From JAEMQF01 sp963850525 (GTDB lineage: Bacteria > Pseudomonadota > Gammaproteobacteria > Burkholderiales > Burkholderiaceae_C), in assembly GCA_963850525.1 (NCBI GenBank), contig CAWKLQ010000002.1:54897-118896 (forward strand): DNA of 64,000 bases. Reading direction: 5' to 3'. Below are positions 16,439-25,891 of this stretch, in pieces (positions within the stretch are counted from its first letter, which is position 1; each line of letters opens with the position of its first letter). Under the pieces are notes generated by a model. That model made no database searches. It was not told where the DNA came from and saw only the letters and a list, made by a program, of their open reading frames with translations. Position numbers and translations under genes: made by a program.

Positions 16439-18694
16439 ATGTTGTTGAATTCCCTGAGCAGACGGCTGGCGCAAAGGCGCACGCGCGTGTGGCTGCTGGC
16501 CGTCGGGTTGCTGCTGCTGAGCGCCGCGCTTGCCGGGGCATGGTGGGCGTCGCAGCGCAACGATGCCCAAGACATGGTGCGCCGCCTCGCCCAAGTCGCC
16601 GCAGCGCAAGGCACGTGGGACAACCCGTGGGACTTGCAGCCGCGCAAGATCGCGAGCCTGCAGCAAGACCTCGCGCGCGAGCGCGACGTGTTGCAGCGTT
16701 TGCTGCTGCAACGCGAGATCGCCGAGCAGTACCTCAACGGCGGTTCTCCCGAACCCGCGATCGGCATGCTCGAATCGATGCTCGCTGAGTACGCGAACAA
16801 GATCTCGCCGCAAGACCTCGCCACCTTGAAAGGCGACCTCGCTTTCGCCTACTTTCGCATCGGCGAACAGCAAAACTGCGCCGCCAGTCCTAACGCCGAC
16901 GTGTGCATCCTGCCGCTCGATCCGGCAGGCGTTCACAAACAAAAGCTCGGCGCGACCGAAGCCGCGCGGCGCTACGAAGCGCTGCTCGCCGACCCGGCGG
17001 TCGACGCGCAGAGCGTGCCGCTTTACCGCTGGCTGCTCAACATCGCGCACATGCAGCTCGGCCAGTACCCGGCCGGCGTGCCGGCCCGCTGGCGCATCGA
17101 GCCGGAGCGCTTCAAGTCGGAGCACGACGTGGGTCTGTTCAAGGACGTCGGCGCGCTGCGCGGCGTCGCCGAATTCGGCCGCGCCGGAGGCGCTGTGCTC
17201 GAAGATTTCGACAACGACGGCCACCTCGACCTGATGGTCACGCACATGGGGGTCGACGACCCGATGGCGTTTTTCCGCAACGACGGCACCGGCCACTTCG
17301 TGCGGCGCACCGAGCCGGCGGGGCTGCGCGGTTTGCTCGGTGGCCTGAACATGGTGCAGGCCGATTTCGACAACGACGGTTGCATCGACGTCTACATCAC
17401 ACGCGGCGCGTGGTTTCACGACAAGGGCCAGATGCCGAGCTCGCTGCTGCGCAACCGCTGCGACGGCACGTTCGAAGACGTGAGCGCGCGCGCCGGCGTG
17501 CTCAATCAATTCCCGACGCAGACTGCGGTCTGGGCCGACTTCGACGGCGATGGCTTGCTCGACTTGTTCGTCGGCAACGAAATCGTTCGCGACAAGGTGA
17601 AGTGGCCCGCTGACGCGAAGAACTTTCGCCTGTACCGCAACCTGGGCAACGGCAAGTTCGCCGATGTCGACCCGATGTCAGGCATCAATGTCAGCGGCAT
17701 GGTCAAGGGCGCGACCGCCGACGACTTCGACAACGACGGCCGCATGGACTTGTACGTGTCGGTGCTGGGCGGACCGAATCGCCTGTTCCGCAACACCGGC
17801 AACGCGAAGGACGGCACGCCACGCTTCGAAGACGTGACGGAGCGCGCCGGCGTCGCCGAGCCGCTGCAGAGCTTCACGACGTGGTTCTTCGATTACGACA
17901 ACGACGGCTGGCCCGACATCTTCGTCAGCGGCTATTCGGCGAGCATGCCCGACATCGTTCGCGAGATGCTCGGCGACAAGGCGGCGAAGGGGGCGCGGCC
18001 GCGCCTGTACCACAACAACCGTGACGGCACGTTCACCGACGTGTCGCGCGCGATGCACCTGGACCAGTTGCTGCTCACGATGGGCGCCAACTACGGCGAC
18101 CTGGACAACGACGGCTGGCTCGACTTCTACCTCGGCACCGGCGCCGCGCCGCTGAACAACGTCGTGCCGAACCAGATGTTCCGCAACGCGCAGGGGCGCA
18201 GCTTCCAGAACGTGACCACCTCAGGCGGCTTCGGCCACTTGCAAAAAGGCCATGCGGTGGCCTTCGGCGACGTCGACAACTCGGGCCAGCAGGACGTGTT
18301 CGCCAACATCGGCGGCGCGATGAGCGGCGACAAGTTCTACAGCGCGCTGTTCAAGAACCCGGGCCACGCCGGCCACTGGATCAAGCTCGACCTGGTGGGT
18401 GCGAAGGCGAACCGCTTTGGCGTGGGCGCGCGCATCCGCGTGCGCGTCAAGGCCGCCGATGGAACCGCGCGCGACATCTACCGCACCGTGGGCAGCGGCG
18501 GCAGCTTCGGCGCGTCCAGCTTGCGTCCGCACATCGGCATCGACGCGGCGACGACGGTCGACGAGATCGAAATCCGCTGGCCCGGCAGCGGCACGCTGCA
18601 GCGGCTCGCCGGGCCGATCGCCGCGGATTCGCGCTACGAGGTTCGCGAGGGCCACGACGCGCTGAAAAAAGTGGCGCTTCGGTCCGCGAAGTAG
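16439..18694 (+). CDS. Membrane-anchored VCBS/ASPIC-UnbV (CRTAC1-type) protein
   Basis: A 751-residue protein. Residues about 17-40 are one membrane segment (VWLLAVGLLLLSAALAG), followed by an alpha-helical region to about 230. Seven FG-GAP/VCBS calcium-loop repeats follow near residues 256, 309, 366, 430, 485, 554 and 611 (DFDNDGHLDLMV, DFDGDGLLDLFV, DYDNDGWPDIFV and so on). A C-terminal ASPIC/UnbV domain covers about 645-740 (RFGVGARIRVRV, EIEIRWPGSG). This is the CRTAC1 architecture of calcium-binding beta-propellers. It lies between LVIVD paralogues 2 and 3. Function is unknown; a surface or periplasmic scaffold is the best inference. Confidence 0.88.
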   Translation: MLLNSLSRRLAQRRTRVWLLAVGLLLLSAALAGAWWASQRNDAQDMVRRLAQVAAAQGTWDNPWDLQPRKIASLQQDLARERDVLQRLLLQREIAEQYLNGGSPEPAIGMLESMLAEYANKISPQDLATLKGDLAFAYFRIGEQQNCAASPNADVCILPLDPAGVHKQKLGATEAARRYEALLADPAVDAQSVPLYRWLLNIAHMQLGQYPAGVPARWRIEPERFKSEHDVGLFKDVGALRGVAEFGRAGGAVLEDFDNDGHLDLMVTHMGVDDPMAFFRNDGTGHFVRRTEPAGLRGLLGGLNMVQADFDNDGCIDVYITRGAWFHDKGQMPSSLLRNRCDGTFEDVSARAGVLNQFPTQTAVWADFDGDGLLDLFVGNEIVRDKVKWPADAKNFRLYRNLGNGKFADVDPMSGINVSGMVKGATADDFDNDGRMDLYVSVLGGPNRLFRNTGNAKDGTPRFEDVTERAGVAEPLQSFTTWFFDYDNDGWPDIFVSGYSASMPDIVREMLGDKAAKGARPRLYHNNRDGTFTDVSRAMHLDQLLLTMGANYGDLDNDGWLDFYLGTGAAPLNNVVPNQMFRNAQGRSFQNVTTSGGFGHLQKGHAVAFGDVDNSGQQDVFANIGGAMSGDKFYSALFKNPGHAGHWIKLDLVGAKANRFGVGARIRVRVKAADGTARDIYRTVGSGGSFGASSLRPHIGIDAATTVDEIEIRWPGSGTLQRLAGPIAADSRYEVREGHDALKKVALRSAK

Positions 18695-18729
18695 CGCGGC
18701 GCGTGCAACGCGCTGCTCGCGTCGCACCT

Positions 18730-18798
18730 TCCCGAAATTAATGTCGAAAAACCTATATTTGATCTATCGCAAGAAATGTACATTTCCCGGCGCCTTCG
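18730..18798 (+). promoter_or_regulatory. Conserved upstream block of LVIVD paralogue 3
   Basis: This block is near-identical to 14531-14600: CGAAATTAATGTC, then ATATTTGATCT, then AAGAAATGTACATTTCCC. Differences are confined to a few bases. It lies 30-95 bp upstream of the paralogue 3 start, which suggests co-regulation of the two lipoprotein genes. Confidence 0.5.
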
Positions 18799-18826
18799 AG
18801 GAAAACCAGGTTCGAGGAGACAAGAC

Positions 18827-20563
18827 ATGAACTTTCGATGGACTGGGCTCGACGCCCAGCTTGCCGCGCTGTTTTGCGCCGTGGCACTGGGAATCGCCGG
18901 TTGCGGCGGCGGCAGCAGCAGCGACGAACAGCTGGCTGCGGCGGGAACGAAACAAATCCTGTCGGGCGGCGACGGTGACCGTGAGGGGTCCGGTGGCGGC
19001 GACGACGATGACAACGATCGCGGGGATGACGACCGCGACGACCGCGACGACCGCGACGGTCACCACGGCAAGGGCTCCCTCAAAGCGCGTTGCGGCCCCG
19101 GCAGTGTTCCCGAGACCGGCTTGCAAGGCCAGGTTCCCGCGGCGGTTCGCGCGGCCGGCTTCAAGGGCTACAGCTGCAACCTCAAGCTGATCGGGCAGAG
19201 CCGCAACGAGGGAGGCAGCTGGCAGGCCGCCTATTTCCAGGACAAACGCGGTCACCGCTGTGCGTATTACGACTCGGCGTCGACCGCGGTGATTCCGGGG
19301 ACGGCGGCGTCGGGCGTGCCGGGCACACCGCGCAGCCAGCGCGGCGTGGCGGTGATCGACGCGACGCGCCAGCGCCATCCGGTGGCGACGACGTTTCTGA
19401 ACACGACGGCGATGATCGACCCGTGGGAATCGCTCAAGGTCAACGAACGGCGCAAATTGCTTGGCGGCGTGAACTCGCTCAACGGCAACGGCGGCCCGGA
19501 GATCGAGCTGTTCGACATCGCGCGCGATTGCCGCTACCCGCAGATGCTGACCGGCGCCCAGGTGGGCCTCGGCAGTACGCCCGATGAATTCAAGGCGGCG
19601 GTGCGCGGCCACGAAGGCAACTTCGCCCCCGACGGCCTGACCTACTACGCGGCGAATCTCGGCGCGGGCTACATCTACCCGATCGACATCACGAACCCGA
19701 CCAAGCCGAAGCTGCTCGCCCAGCACTTCACGCCGTCCCCGACGTCCGGGCGCGTGCACGGGTTGAACATCAGCGACGACGGCAATCGCGCCTACGTCGC
19801 GATCCTCGGTCAGGGCCTGGCGAACCCAGGGCGGGTCGCTGGGTCGCCGCCGAACAACGGCTTGCAGATCCTGGACACCAGCGAGATCCAGGCGCGCAAG
19901 GCCAATCCGCAAATGAGGGTCCTCGGCCAGGTCACTTGGGACGACGGCGGCGGCGCGCAGCACGCGATCAACGTCAAGATCAAGGGCAAGCCCTATGTGA
20001 TTCATGTTGACGAGGCAGGCTCGGGCGGCAACAACTCGGTGGGCTGGAACGCCGCCTGCGCCATGAACCTCCCGGCGTGGCAGTTCGCGCGCATCATCGA
20101 TGTGTCGGACGAGACCAAGCCGACGGTGCTGTCCAAGCTGATCATGGAAGCGTACGACCCGAAAAACTGCGCGCAGGTCCTACCCGACCTGGCTGGTCTG
20201 GGGTCGTTCACGTACGGCGCGCACTATTGCAGCGTCGACAACCGCAAGGACGCGACGACGCTGGCATGCGGCTATTTCAATTCCGGCATCCGCGTGTTCG
20301 ACATCCGTAACCCGGCGCGGCCGCGCGAAATCGCCTACTTCAATCCGGCGGGAACGACGACGATGAGCCCGGGCTCGAACCACATTCGCACCGGCGGCTG
20401 GGTTGCGGGTGGGCCCGACTGGTGCACCGCGCAGGTCCGGCTGGACGCCAAGAAGGGCACGCTGGAAACGATGTGCCAGGACAACGGCTACCTGGTCCTC
20501 AAGTTCACGAACGGCGTCTGGCCGTTCCGCAACAGCTCCACGCCGCCGGGCTTGGGGAACTGA
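18827..20563 (+). CDS. LVIVD/beta-propeller lipoprotein, paralogue 3
   Basis: A 578-residue lipoprotein (lipobox IAGC, Cys 26) whose first about 50 residues are almost identical to paralogue 2 while the propeller domain is more diverged. The acidic linker is longer (about residues 48-78) and encoded by a CCGCGACGA-type 9-mer array. Propeller strands include GVAVIDATRQRHPVATTF and SGIRVFDIRNPARPREIAYF, and the cysteine pattern is retained (YSCNLKLIG, HYCSVDN, DWCTAQ, TMCQD). GAGGAGA precedes the ATG. An intrinsic terminator follows immediately. Confidence 0.75.
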   Translation: MNFRWTGLDAQLAALFCAVALGIAGCGGGSSSDEQLAAAGTKQILSGGDGDREGSGGGDDDDNDRGDDDRDDRDDRDGHHGKGSLKARCGPGSVPETGLQGQVPAAVRAAGFKGYSCNLKLIGQSRNEGGSWQAAYFQDKRGHRCAYYDSASTAVIPGTAASGVPGTPRSQRGVAVIDATRQRHPVATTFLNTTAMIDPWESLKVNERRKLLGGVNSLNGNGGPEIELFDIARDCRYPQMLTGAQVGLGSTPDEFKAAVRGHEGNFAPDGLTYYAANLGAGYIYPIDITNPTKPKLLAQHFTPSPTSGRVHGLNISDDGNRAYVAILGQGLANPGRVAGSPPNNGLQILDTSEIQARKANPQMRVLGQVTWDDGGGAQHAINVKIKGKPYVIHVDEAGSGGNNSVGWNAACAMNLPAWQFARIIDVSDETKPTVLSKLIMEAYDPKNCAQVLPDLAGLGSFTYGAHYCSVDNRKDATTLACGYFNSGIRVFDIRNPARPREIAYFNPAGTTTMSPGSNHIRTGGWVAGGPDWCTAQVRLDAKKGTLETMCQDNGYLVLKFTNGVWPFRNSSTPPGLGN

Positions 20564-20589
20564 GCGCCGGCTGAGCATTCGCTCCTGGC

Positions 20590-20620
20590 AAAAGACCCAG
20601 CCCGCGAGCTGGGTCTTTTT
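20590..20620 (+). terminator. Intrinsic terminator after LVIVD paralogue 3
   Basis: A strong hairpin, AAAAGACCCAGC with GCTGGGTCTTTT around a 6-nt loop, ends in a T tract. It separates the lipoprotein group from the long operon that follows. Confidence 0.9.
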
Positions 20621-20659
20621 GCGTATGCTTCATGCTCATCGCGCTTGAACGGACTGGCA

Positions 20660-21202
20660 ATGGCTGCGCTTGGCAACTTGGCAATCGGTGTGACGCTGCT
20701 CGGCGTCAGCAGCTTGGCCACGGCAGCGGAAATCTCGATCAAGGTGCGCGACTGCAAGGCCGGGGTCGAACTGATCGCGCGCGACGCGCCGCTGAGCCAG
20801 GTGCTGCGACGTCTGGCCAAGTCGCTGGCGTTTCAGCTCGACGTCGACGACACGATCGAAGGCCTCGTCACGCTGCGCGCCACTGCACCGGGGCCCGAAC
20901 TGATCGCCCAGTTGCTCGCCGCGCAAGAGCGCGTCATGGTGTCGCACGCACGCGACCCGCGCTGCCCGGGAAAGTCGCGCGTCTCCAGAATCTGGCTGCT
21001 TGCGCAAGGCAAGCAAGTCGCCCGGCGCGACGTCCGAGAAGCAAGCCTCAAGCCCGCCGCGCTGGCAGCGCACGTCGCGACGCCCGAGCAATTGCGCGCC
21101 CAAGACGAGGCGACGCGGCGCCTGAAACAGGAATACGACGAGCACGTCCAGCGCCACGGCAAACCCCCAGACGGCGAAGAACAGGAAGAGGCTAAGCCCT
21201 AG
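20660..21202 (+). CDS. Small exported STN-like (secretin N-domain-like) protein, paralogue 1
   Basis: A 180-residue protein with a signal peptide (MAALGNLAIGVTLLGVSSLATAAE). A short domain follows in which IARDAPLSQVLRRLAKSLAFQLDV resembles secretin/TonB short N-terminal (STN) domains. The C-terminal 50 residues are charged helix. The ATG at 20660 is used; a TTG five codons upstream is possible. The protein is paralogous to 26308-26880 (same SQVLRR, RYAPDRRC/SHARDPRC and WLLAQG/WVLPAG positions). No secretin barrel or TonB plug accompanies it. Confidence 0.65.
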   Translation: MAALGNLAIGVTLLGVSSLATAAEISIKVRDCKAGVELIARDAPLSQVLRRLAKSLAFQLDVDDTIEGLVTLRATAPGPELIAQLLAAQERVMVSHARDPRCPGKSRVSRIWLLAQGKQVARRDVREASLKPAALAAHVATPEQLRAQDEATRRLKQEYDEHVQRHGKPPDGEEQEEAKP

Positions 21203-21260
21203 TACTGCAACGCGGCCAAATCCGATTCAATTCAGCTTTGTGTTTCCCCAGGGGGCGGAG

Positions 21261-22616
21261 ATGGCGCTGCGCGCGGCTGTGGGGTTGTTCGCCTGTCTGG
21301 CCGCGTTTCGCGTCGCGGGCGCAGAGGGCGACGTGCACTTTGGCTTGACCAAGTTTCTCGCCATGCAAGCGGGTTTCGAAGCCGGTCAGGCCGACGCGAT
21401 TGGGCTGGGGAATCAGCGTGTCGAATCGGGCGACATGCAGTTCGTCGCGTTGCTCTTCGACTACGCGTGCTTGGGGCGCGACACCGAGCTTGCGCAAGAG
21501 GTGGCAGCGCGCAGTTTTCCAGCGGTTACGCAGGCGCCCGGCCCGGCGCAGCAACGCGCCGTCGTCGCCGGCAGCGAAGCGGCCTGGGCGCTGGCGCGCA
21601 AGCTCGACGCCGTGCCGTCGTCGCAGGCGGGATTTCGGCTTTACCAGTTGGGCGAGGCGCTGCACGCGCTGCAAGACTCGTATTCGCATGAAGGTGTTCC
21701 GGACACGCCGCAGACCGCCCCGCTGTTCAACTGCGACGCCGAAATGTCCTGGGCGCATCCGCGCACCCGCGGCGGGTGGAATTCGCACGCGGCCGATCTG
21801 ACGCACCGCTGGCCGGCGCAGACCGTGGAGATGGCCAAGGCGACGTATGACGTGCTGCTGGGCTACCCGGCGATCGGTACGGCGCAGCGCAAACCTGCCG
21901 ACTGGGCGAAGGTCAGGCCGCTGCTCGACGGGTTCGTCAAGGCCTCCAGCAAGGCCGCCAAACAGGCTTGGTTCGTCGCGCACGGAATCAGCGATACGTC
22001 ATTCCTCGAGGGCATCAGCCTGAAAGACGGCGCAAAGCGCTTCGATCTCGAGTGGGACGGCCGGCGCTTGCCGCCCTTGCCCGAGTTCGAATCGAGACAG
22101 CATGAAACCGACGCAGGCCTGCTGGATTTCTTCAATCGATTCTTCGTGCAGTGGCTCAGCACCGATGACTTCGACGCGCTCGCCAAGGCGCAAGCCGCAC
22201 CGGCAACGAAGTCGCGAAGCGCTGCAGCCGCCAACGCCGACAAGACCGAGCTCGCGGCGCGCCTGCGCCTGTGGCGCGTGCGCGACCACGGCGCGGTGGC
22301 CGACCTGGCGCATTCGCCCTCGCGCTTGAGCGCAAGCCAGTTGAGCGAGCTGGCGCGCCGCGCGCGCTCATCCGCCGCGCTGGCGCGTTACGCCCAACCC
22401 GTTGACGCGGTTTTTCCGCTCGTCACGAACAGCAAGGCCGCGTCTCCCTTGTTGCCCTTCATCGTGCGCAGCGCGCCTGCGTCGGCAGCGGGCAATGCGC
22501 GCGCGGTGGCGGTGGCCAAACTCAGGCACGCGCCTTACGACAGCGTCGGCGTCGTCGCCGAGAGCGCAGGTGGCCGCTGGCGCGTCATCGGCATCGTGGG
22601 GGCGGTCGACCACTGA
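21261..22616 (+). CDS. Exported zinc-phospholipase-C-fold-like protein
   Basis: A 451-residue protein with a signal peptide ending near VAGA|EGD. The motifs DVHFGLTKFLAMQAGF, GNQRVESGDMQFVALLFD and LGEALHALQDSYSHEGVPD resemble the all-helical zinc-dependent phospholipase C / S1-P1 nuclease fold, where His and Asp in the ALHxLQDxxSH pattern bind metal. Catalytic activity is not proven. The C-terminal about 150 residues lack recognisable motifs. GGAG precedes the ATG at 21261. It opens the tightly packed run of genes that continues to 38.5 kb. Confidence 0.6.
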   Translation: MALRAAVGLFACLAAFRVAGAEGDVHFGLTKFLAMQAGFEAGQADAIGLGNQRVESGDMQFVALLFDYACLGRDTELAQEVAARSFPAVTQAPGPAQQRAVVAGSEAAWALARKLDAVPSSQAGFRLYQLGEALHALQDSYSHEGVPDTPQTAPLFNCDAEMSWAHPRTRGGWNSHAADLTHRWPAQTVEMAKATYDVLLGYPAIGTAQRKPADWAKVRPLLDGFVKASSKAAKQAWFVAHGISDTSFLEGISLKDGAKRFDLEWDGRRLPPLPEFESRQHETDAGLLDFFNRFFVQWLSTDDFDALAKAQAAPATKSRSAAAANADKTELAARLRLWRVRDHGAVADLAHSPSRLSASQLSELARRARSSAALARYAQPVDAVFPLVTNSKAASPLLPFIVRSAPASAAGNARAVAVAKLRHAPYDSVGVVAESAGGRWRVIGIVGAVDH

Positions 22617-22627
22617 GCGGGGCAGCC

Positions 22628-24250
22628 ATGATCGGGGGGCGAATTTCTCGTGGCCTTCTGCCGGCCAGGTTCCTGGTGCTCGCTGCCCTGGGGCTGCTCG
22701 CCTGCGGCGAGCCCTTGCCGGTGCTTGCGCCGGTGCCCGTGCCCGACACGCAGCAGCACGAGCGCGCAGTACAACAAGCGCTCGCCACCGCGTTTGCCGA
22801 CGTTGAACGCGCGCGTGCCGCGCCGCGCGGCCCGGTGCCGCTGGCGCAGGCTTACGGCGACCTCGCGATGACGTGCCACGCCCAGCAATTCATCGCGTGC
22901 GCGGAAGGTGCGTACCGCAATGCGCGCGAGCTCGCGCCTCGCGAGTTGCGCTGGCCCTACCTGCTTGCTCACCTGTACGCCGACGGCGCGCGCCTGCCGG
23001 ACGCGCAAGCCGCGTTCGACGCCGCGCTCGCGCTCGACGGGAACGATGCGCCGACGCTGTTTTCGCTGGGCGAGCTGCTGCTCAAGCGGGGTGACTTTGA
23101 GCGCGCCCGGGTTCTCTTCGAGCAACTGAAAGATCGACCGGACGGCCGCGCTGCCGCACTTGCCGGGCTGGGGCGCGCGGCGATGGCGCGCCACGACGCG
23201 CGTGCCGCCATCGGGCACTTCGAAGAGGCGCTGCGCCTGTGGCCCTCGGCGACCCGGCTGCAGCACCCGCTGGCGATGGCGTATCGCGCGCTGGGCGATG
23301 AAACCCAAGCCGAGGCGGCGCTGCGCGCGTATTCGCCGCGCAGCGACGAGCCCGCGCCACCTGACCCCGCGGTAGACGCGATGGGCGCGAAAGTTGCCTC
23401 CTCACGCGGCTTGCTGCGGCGCGGCCAGCGCTACTCCAACGCGCAGCGCTTCGACCTGGCGCTGCCGGTGTATCAGGCCGCGGCGCACGCCAACCCGCTG
23501 GACGCTGAAGTGCTGGCGAACCTGGGCATTGCGCTGGCGAACCTGGCGCGCCTGGACGAAGCGAAAACCGCGCTGCGCGAATCCTTGCAGCGCGCCGACG
23601 CCGACGCCCACGTCCACTTTGCGCTGGCGACGGTGTACGACCGCCAAGGCCTTGACGACCTGGGAACCGCCGCGTACGAGGCGGCGTTGCGAATCGAACC
23701 CGCGCACGCCCAGGCTTTGCTGCACCTGGCGGACCTGCACATGCGCGCCGGGCGCTTTGACGCGGCCGCGCAGCGCTATCGCCAGGCGCTGCAGACGGCG
23801 CCATCGACGCGCGTGCGAATTTCCCTCGCGCTCGCAGCGCTGCGCCTGGGGCGCGATCGCGACGCGCGCGCCGAGCTCGAGCGCGGCGTTGCCGCGGAGC
23901 CCGATCACGCCGGCGCCGTCAACGCGCTGGCGCGGCTTCTGGCCACGTCGACCGATGCGGGTGTGCGCGACGGCCGGCGCGCCCTCACGCTGGCGCGGGC
24001 GCTGCGCGAACGCACGAACAGTGCCGAAGTGGGCCAAACTTTCGCGATGGCCTTGGCCGAGACGGGCGATTTCAACGGCGCGCTCGAAGTGCAGCAACAA
24101 GTCATCGCCGCGCTTGCGCGCGGCGGCGTGACGCTGCCGTTTTTGCAAGCGAATTTGGTGCGCTATGCACAACGGCAGCCGGCCCGAGCTGCGTGGCCCG
24201 CCGATGACCCGATCTTCAAGCCGCGCAGCCCGGCGCTTGCGCGCGGCTGA
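22628..24250 (+). CDS. TPR lipoprotein, paralogue A
   Basis: A 540-residue protein with lipobox LLAC (near residue 27). At least nine TPR-like helix pairs follow, for example AYGDLAMTCHAQQFIACAEG, ALAGLGRAAMARHDARAAIG and VLANLGIALANLARLDEAKT. It ends with the PIFKPRSPA motif. It is a clear paralogue of the TPR lipoprotein at 36843-38495 at the other end of the run; both share YGDLAMT/FGDLAMT, RWPYLLAH/RWPYLLGH and the terminal PRSPA. It is probably an outer-membrane-attached scaffold. It starts 11 bp after the preceding stop. Confidence 0.8.
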   Translation: MIGGRISRGLLPARFLVLAALGLLACGEPLPVLAPVPVPDTQQHERAVQQALATAFADVERARAAPRGPVPLAQAYGDLAMTCHAQQFIACAEGAYRNARELAPRELRWPYLLAHLYADGARLPDAQAAFDAALALDGNDAPTLFSLGELLLKRGDFERARVLFEQLKDRPDGRAAALAGLGRAAMARHDARAAIGHFEEALRLWPSATRLQHPLAMAYRALGDETQAEAALRAYSPRSDEPAPPDPAVDAMGAKVASSRGLLRRGQRYSNAQRFDLALPVYQAAAHANPLDAEVLANLGIALANLARLDEAKTALRESLQRADADAHVHFALATVYDRQGLDDLGTAAYEAALRIEPAHAQALLHLADLHMRAGRFDAAAQRYRQALQTAPSTRVRISLALAALRLGRDRDARAELERGVAAEPDHAGAVNALARLLATSTDAGVRDGRRALTLARALRERTNSAEVGQTFAMALAETGDFNGALEVQQQVIAALARGGVTLPFLQANLVRYAQRQPARAAWPADDPIFKPRSPALARG

Positions 24251-24413
24251 GCGCGCCATGACCCCAGGGCACATATCCCATGAAATCGAGTCCGCAGGCG
24301 GCCAGACGAAGCATGCGTTGCCCTACCGGGAAAGCACTCGTGGTCGCGCTTGCGGCGTGCGCCTATCCTGTGCCTGGGTCCGCAGGGCGGCGGTCCGCAT
24401 CTTCCTGAATTTC

Positions 24414-25886
24414 ATGAACCTGCTTGACTGCCGCTGGGCCTTGTTCCCCACAATGCTGGTGCTCCCCGGCGTTGCGGCGGCGCACTCGTTCGCGCCGCCT
24501 TACACCCTGCCCGTGCCGTTCTCGCTGTACGCGGGCGGCGCGGCGGCGGCGCTCGTGCTGTCGTTTCTCATCGTCGGCGTGTTTGTCGGTGTACCCGCGC
24601 TCGGGCGCGTCACCGCCGTCAGCGCCGGCTCGGCGGGTGTGCTGCCACGCGCAGGCTGGGGCTTGCGCGCCGCGCGTGCGCTGAGCCTGACCTTTCTGAT
24701 TCTGTGCGTCGCCAGCGGCCTGCTCGGCACGCAGAACCCTTACGCCAACTTCAACATGACGTTCTTCTGGATCGTCTTCGTTCTTGGCGTTCCTTACGTC
24801 ATCGCCGTCGTCGGCGACTTCTACGCGGCGGTGAATCCGTGGAAGGTGCTTGTGCAGGGCATCGAGTCGCTGCGCGGACGCGCCTTCGAGGGTCGGGTGC
24901 GTTACCCGCAGGCGCTCGGCTGCTATCCGGCCTTGCTGCTCTACATGGCCTTCATCTGGCTGGAACTGTTCGCGCGGCTGCAGCCGCGTGGGCTGGCGCT
25001 CGCGCTGCTCGCCTATACCGCGGTGAACGTCGCCGGCGCCTGGCTCATCGGCACGCGCGACTGGTTTCGTCACGGCGAATTTTTCGCTGTGTTCCTGCGC
25101 CTGATGGGCAAGATGTCGATCTGGGCCCGGCCGTGGGACCCGGAGTTGCGCGCTGAAGGACCCGGCGCGCCGCGCTGGCGCGCGCCGTTTCGCGGCTTGC
25201 TCGACGAGCGTGCCGACCACGTGAGTCTCGTGTTGTTCGTTCTCTTCATGCTCTCCTCGACCGCGTTCGACGGCCTGCACGCGACGCTTCCTTGGGTCAG
25301 CGTGTTCTGGAAGGGCATCTACCCGGGAATCGCGCCGCTGTTCAGCCCGGCGGAGGGCCAGCAGTACGCACTCTCGACGCAGCTCTACTACGTCTGGCAG
25401 TGGCTGTCGATGTTGATTTCGCCGCTCGCCTACCTGCTCGTGTTTGTTGCCTTTGTTGCGGTGGCGCGCTGGGTCGCGCGCTCGACACTGCGCGTTCACG
25501 AACTTGTGTTGCGCTTCGGCCTGTCGCTCGTTCCCATCGCTTTCGTCTACCACGTGACGCACTACTACACCTTGCTGCTCGCGCAGGGCGGGCAAATCGT
25601 GCGCCTCGTGTCGGACCCGCTGGGCCTGGGTTGGAACCTGTTCGGCACGGGAACCTGGGTGATCGAGCCCTTCGTCATCGACGTCGAAGCGATCTGGCAC
25701 ACCCAGGTCGCGCTGATTCTGCTCGGCCACATCGTCAGCGTCTACCTCGCGCACGTCGAGGCGCTGCAGACTTTTGCGACACCGCGCCGCGCGGCAGCGA
25801 GCCAACTGCCGATGCTCGTGCTGATGGTGCTGTTCACGACGCTGGGCTTGTGGATCCTGTCGTTGCCGCTGTCGCCTTCGAGCTGA
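24414..25886 (+). CDS. Polytopic membrane protein of unknown function
   Basis: A 490-residue protein with about ten to eleven hydrophobic segments, beginning with a signal-like stretch and the motif AAAHSFAPPYTLPVPFSLYA. Conserved-looking polar motifs inside the membrane region include NPYANFNMTFFWIVF, DFYAAVNPWK, YHVTHYYTLLL and LLGHIVSVYLAH, so histidines cluster near the last segments and could bind a metal. The start is uncertain: ATG 24414 is used, ATG 24453 is an alternative. The next gene, a cupredoxin-like protein, begins 5 bp after the stop, which suggests a metal- or redox-linked pair. I do not recognise the family with certainty. Confidence 0.65.
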   Translation: MNLLDCRWALFPTMLVLPGVAAAHSFAPPYTLPVPFSLYAGGAAAALVLSFLIVGVFVGVPALGRVTAVSAGSAGVLPRAGWGLRAARALSLTFLILCVASGLLGTQNPYANFNMTFFWIVFVLGVPYVIAVVGDFYAAVNPWKVLVQGIESLRGRAFEGRVRYPQALGCYPALLLYMAFIWLELFARLQPRGLALALLAYTAVNVAGAWLIGTRDWFRHGEFFAVFLRLMGKMSIWARPWDPELRAEGPGAPRWRAPFRGLLDERADHVSLVLFVLFMLSSTAFDGLHATLPWVSVFWKGIYPGIAPLFSPAEGQQYALSTQLYYVWQWLSMLISPLAYLLVFVAFVAVARWVARSTLRVHELVLRFGLSLVPIAFVYHVTHYYTLLLAQGGQIVRLVSDPLGLGWNLFGTGTWVIEPFVIDVEAIWHTQVALILLGHIVSVYLAHVEALQTFATPRRAAASQLPMLVLMVLFTTLGLWILSLPLSPSS

Positions 25887-25891
25887 TCAAG

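Noticed and set aside
13000..20000. Possible CRISPR-like or integron array from repeated motifs
   Set aside because: The repeats are paralogous coding sequences and simple-sequence linkers; there is no regular spacer pattern or attC-like array.
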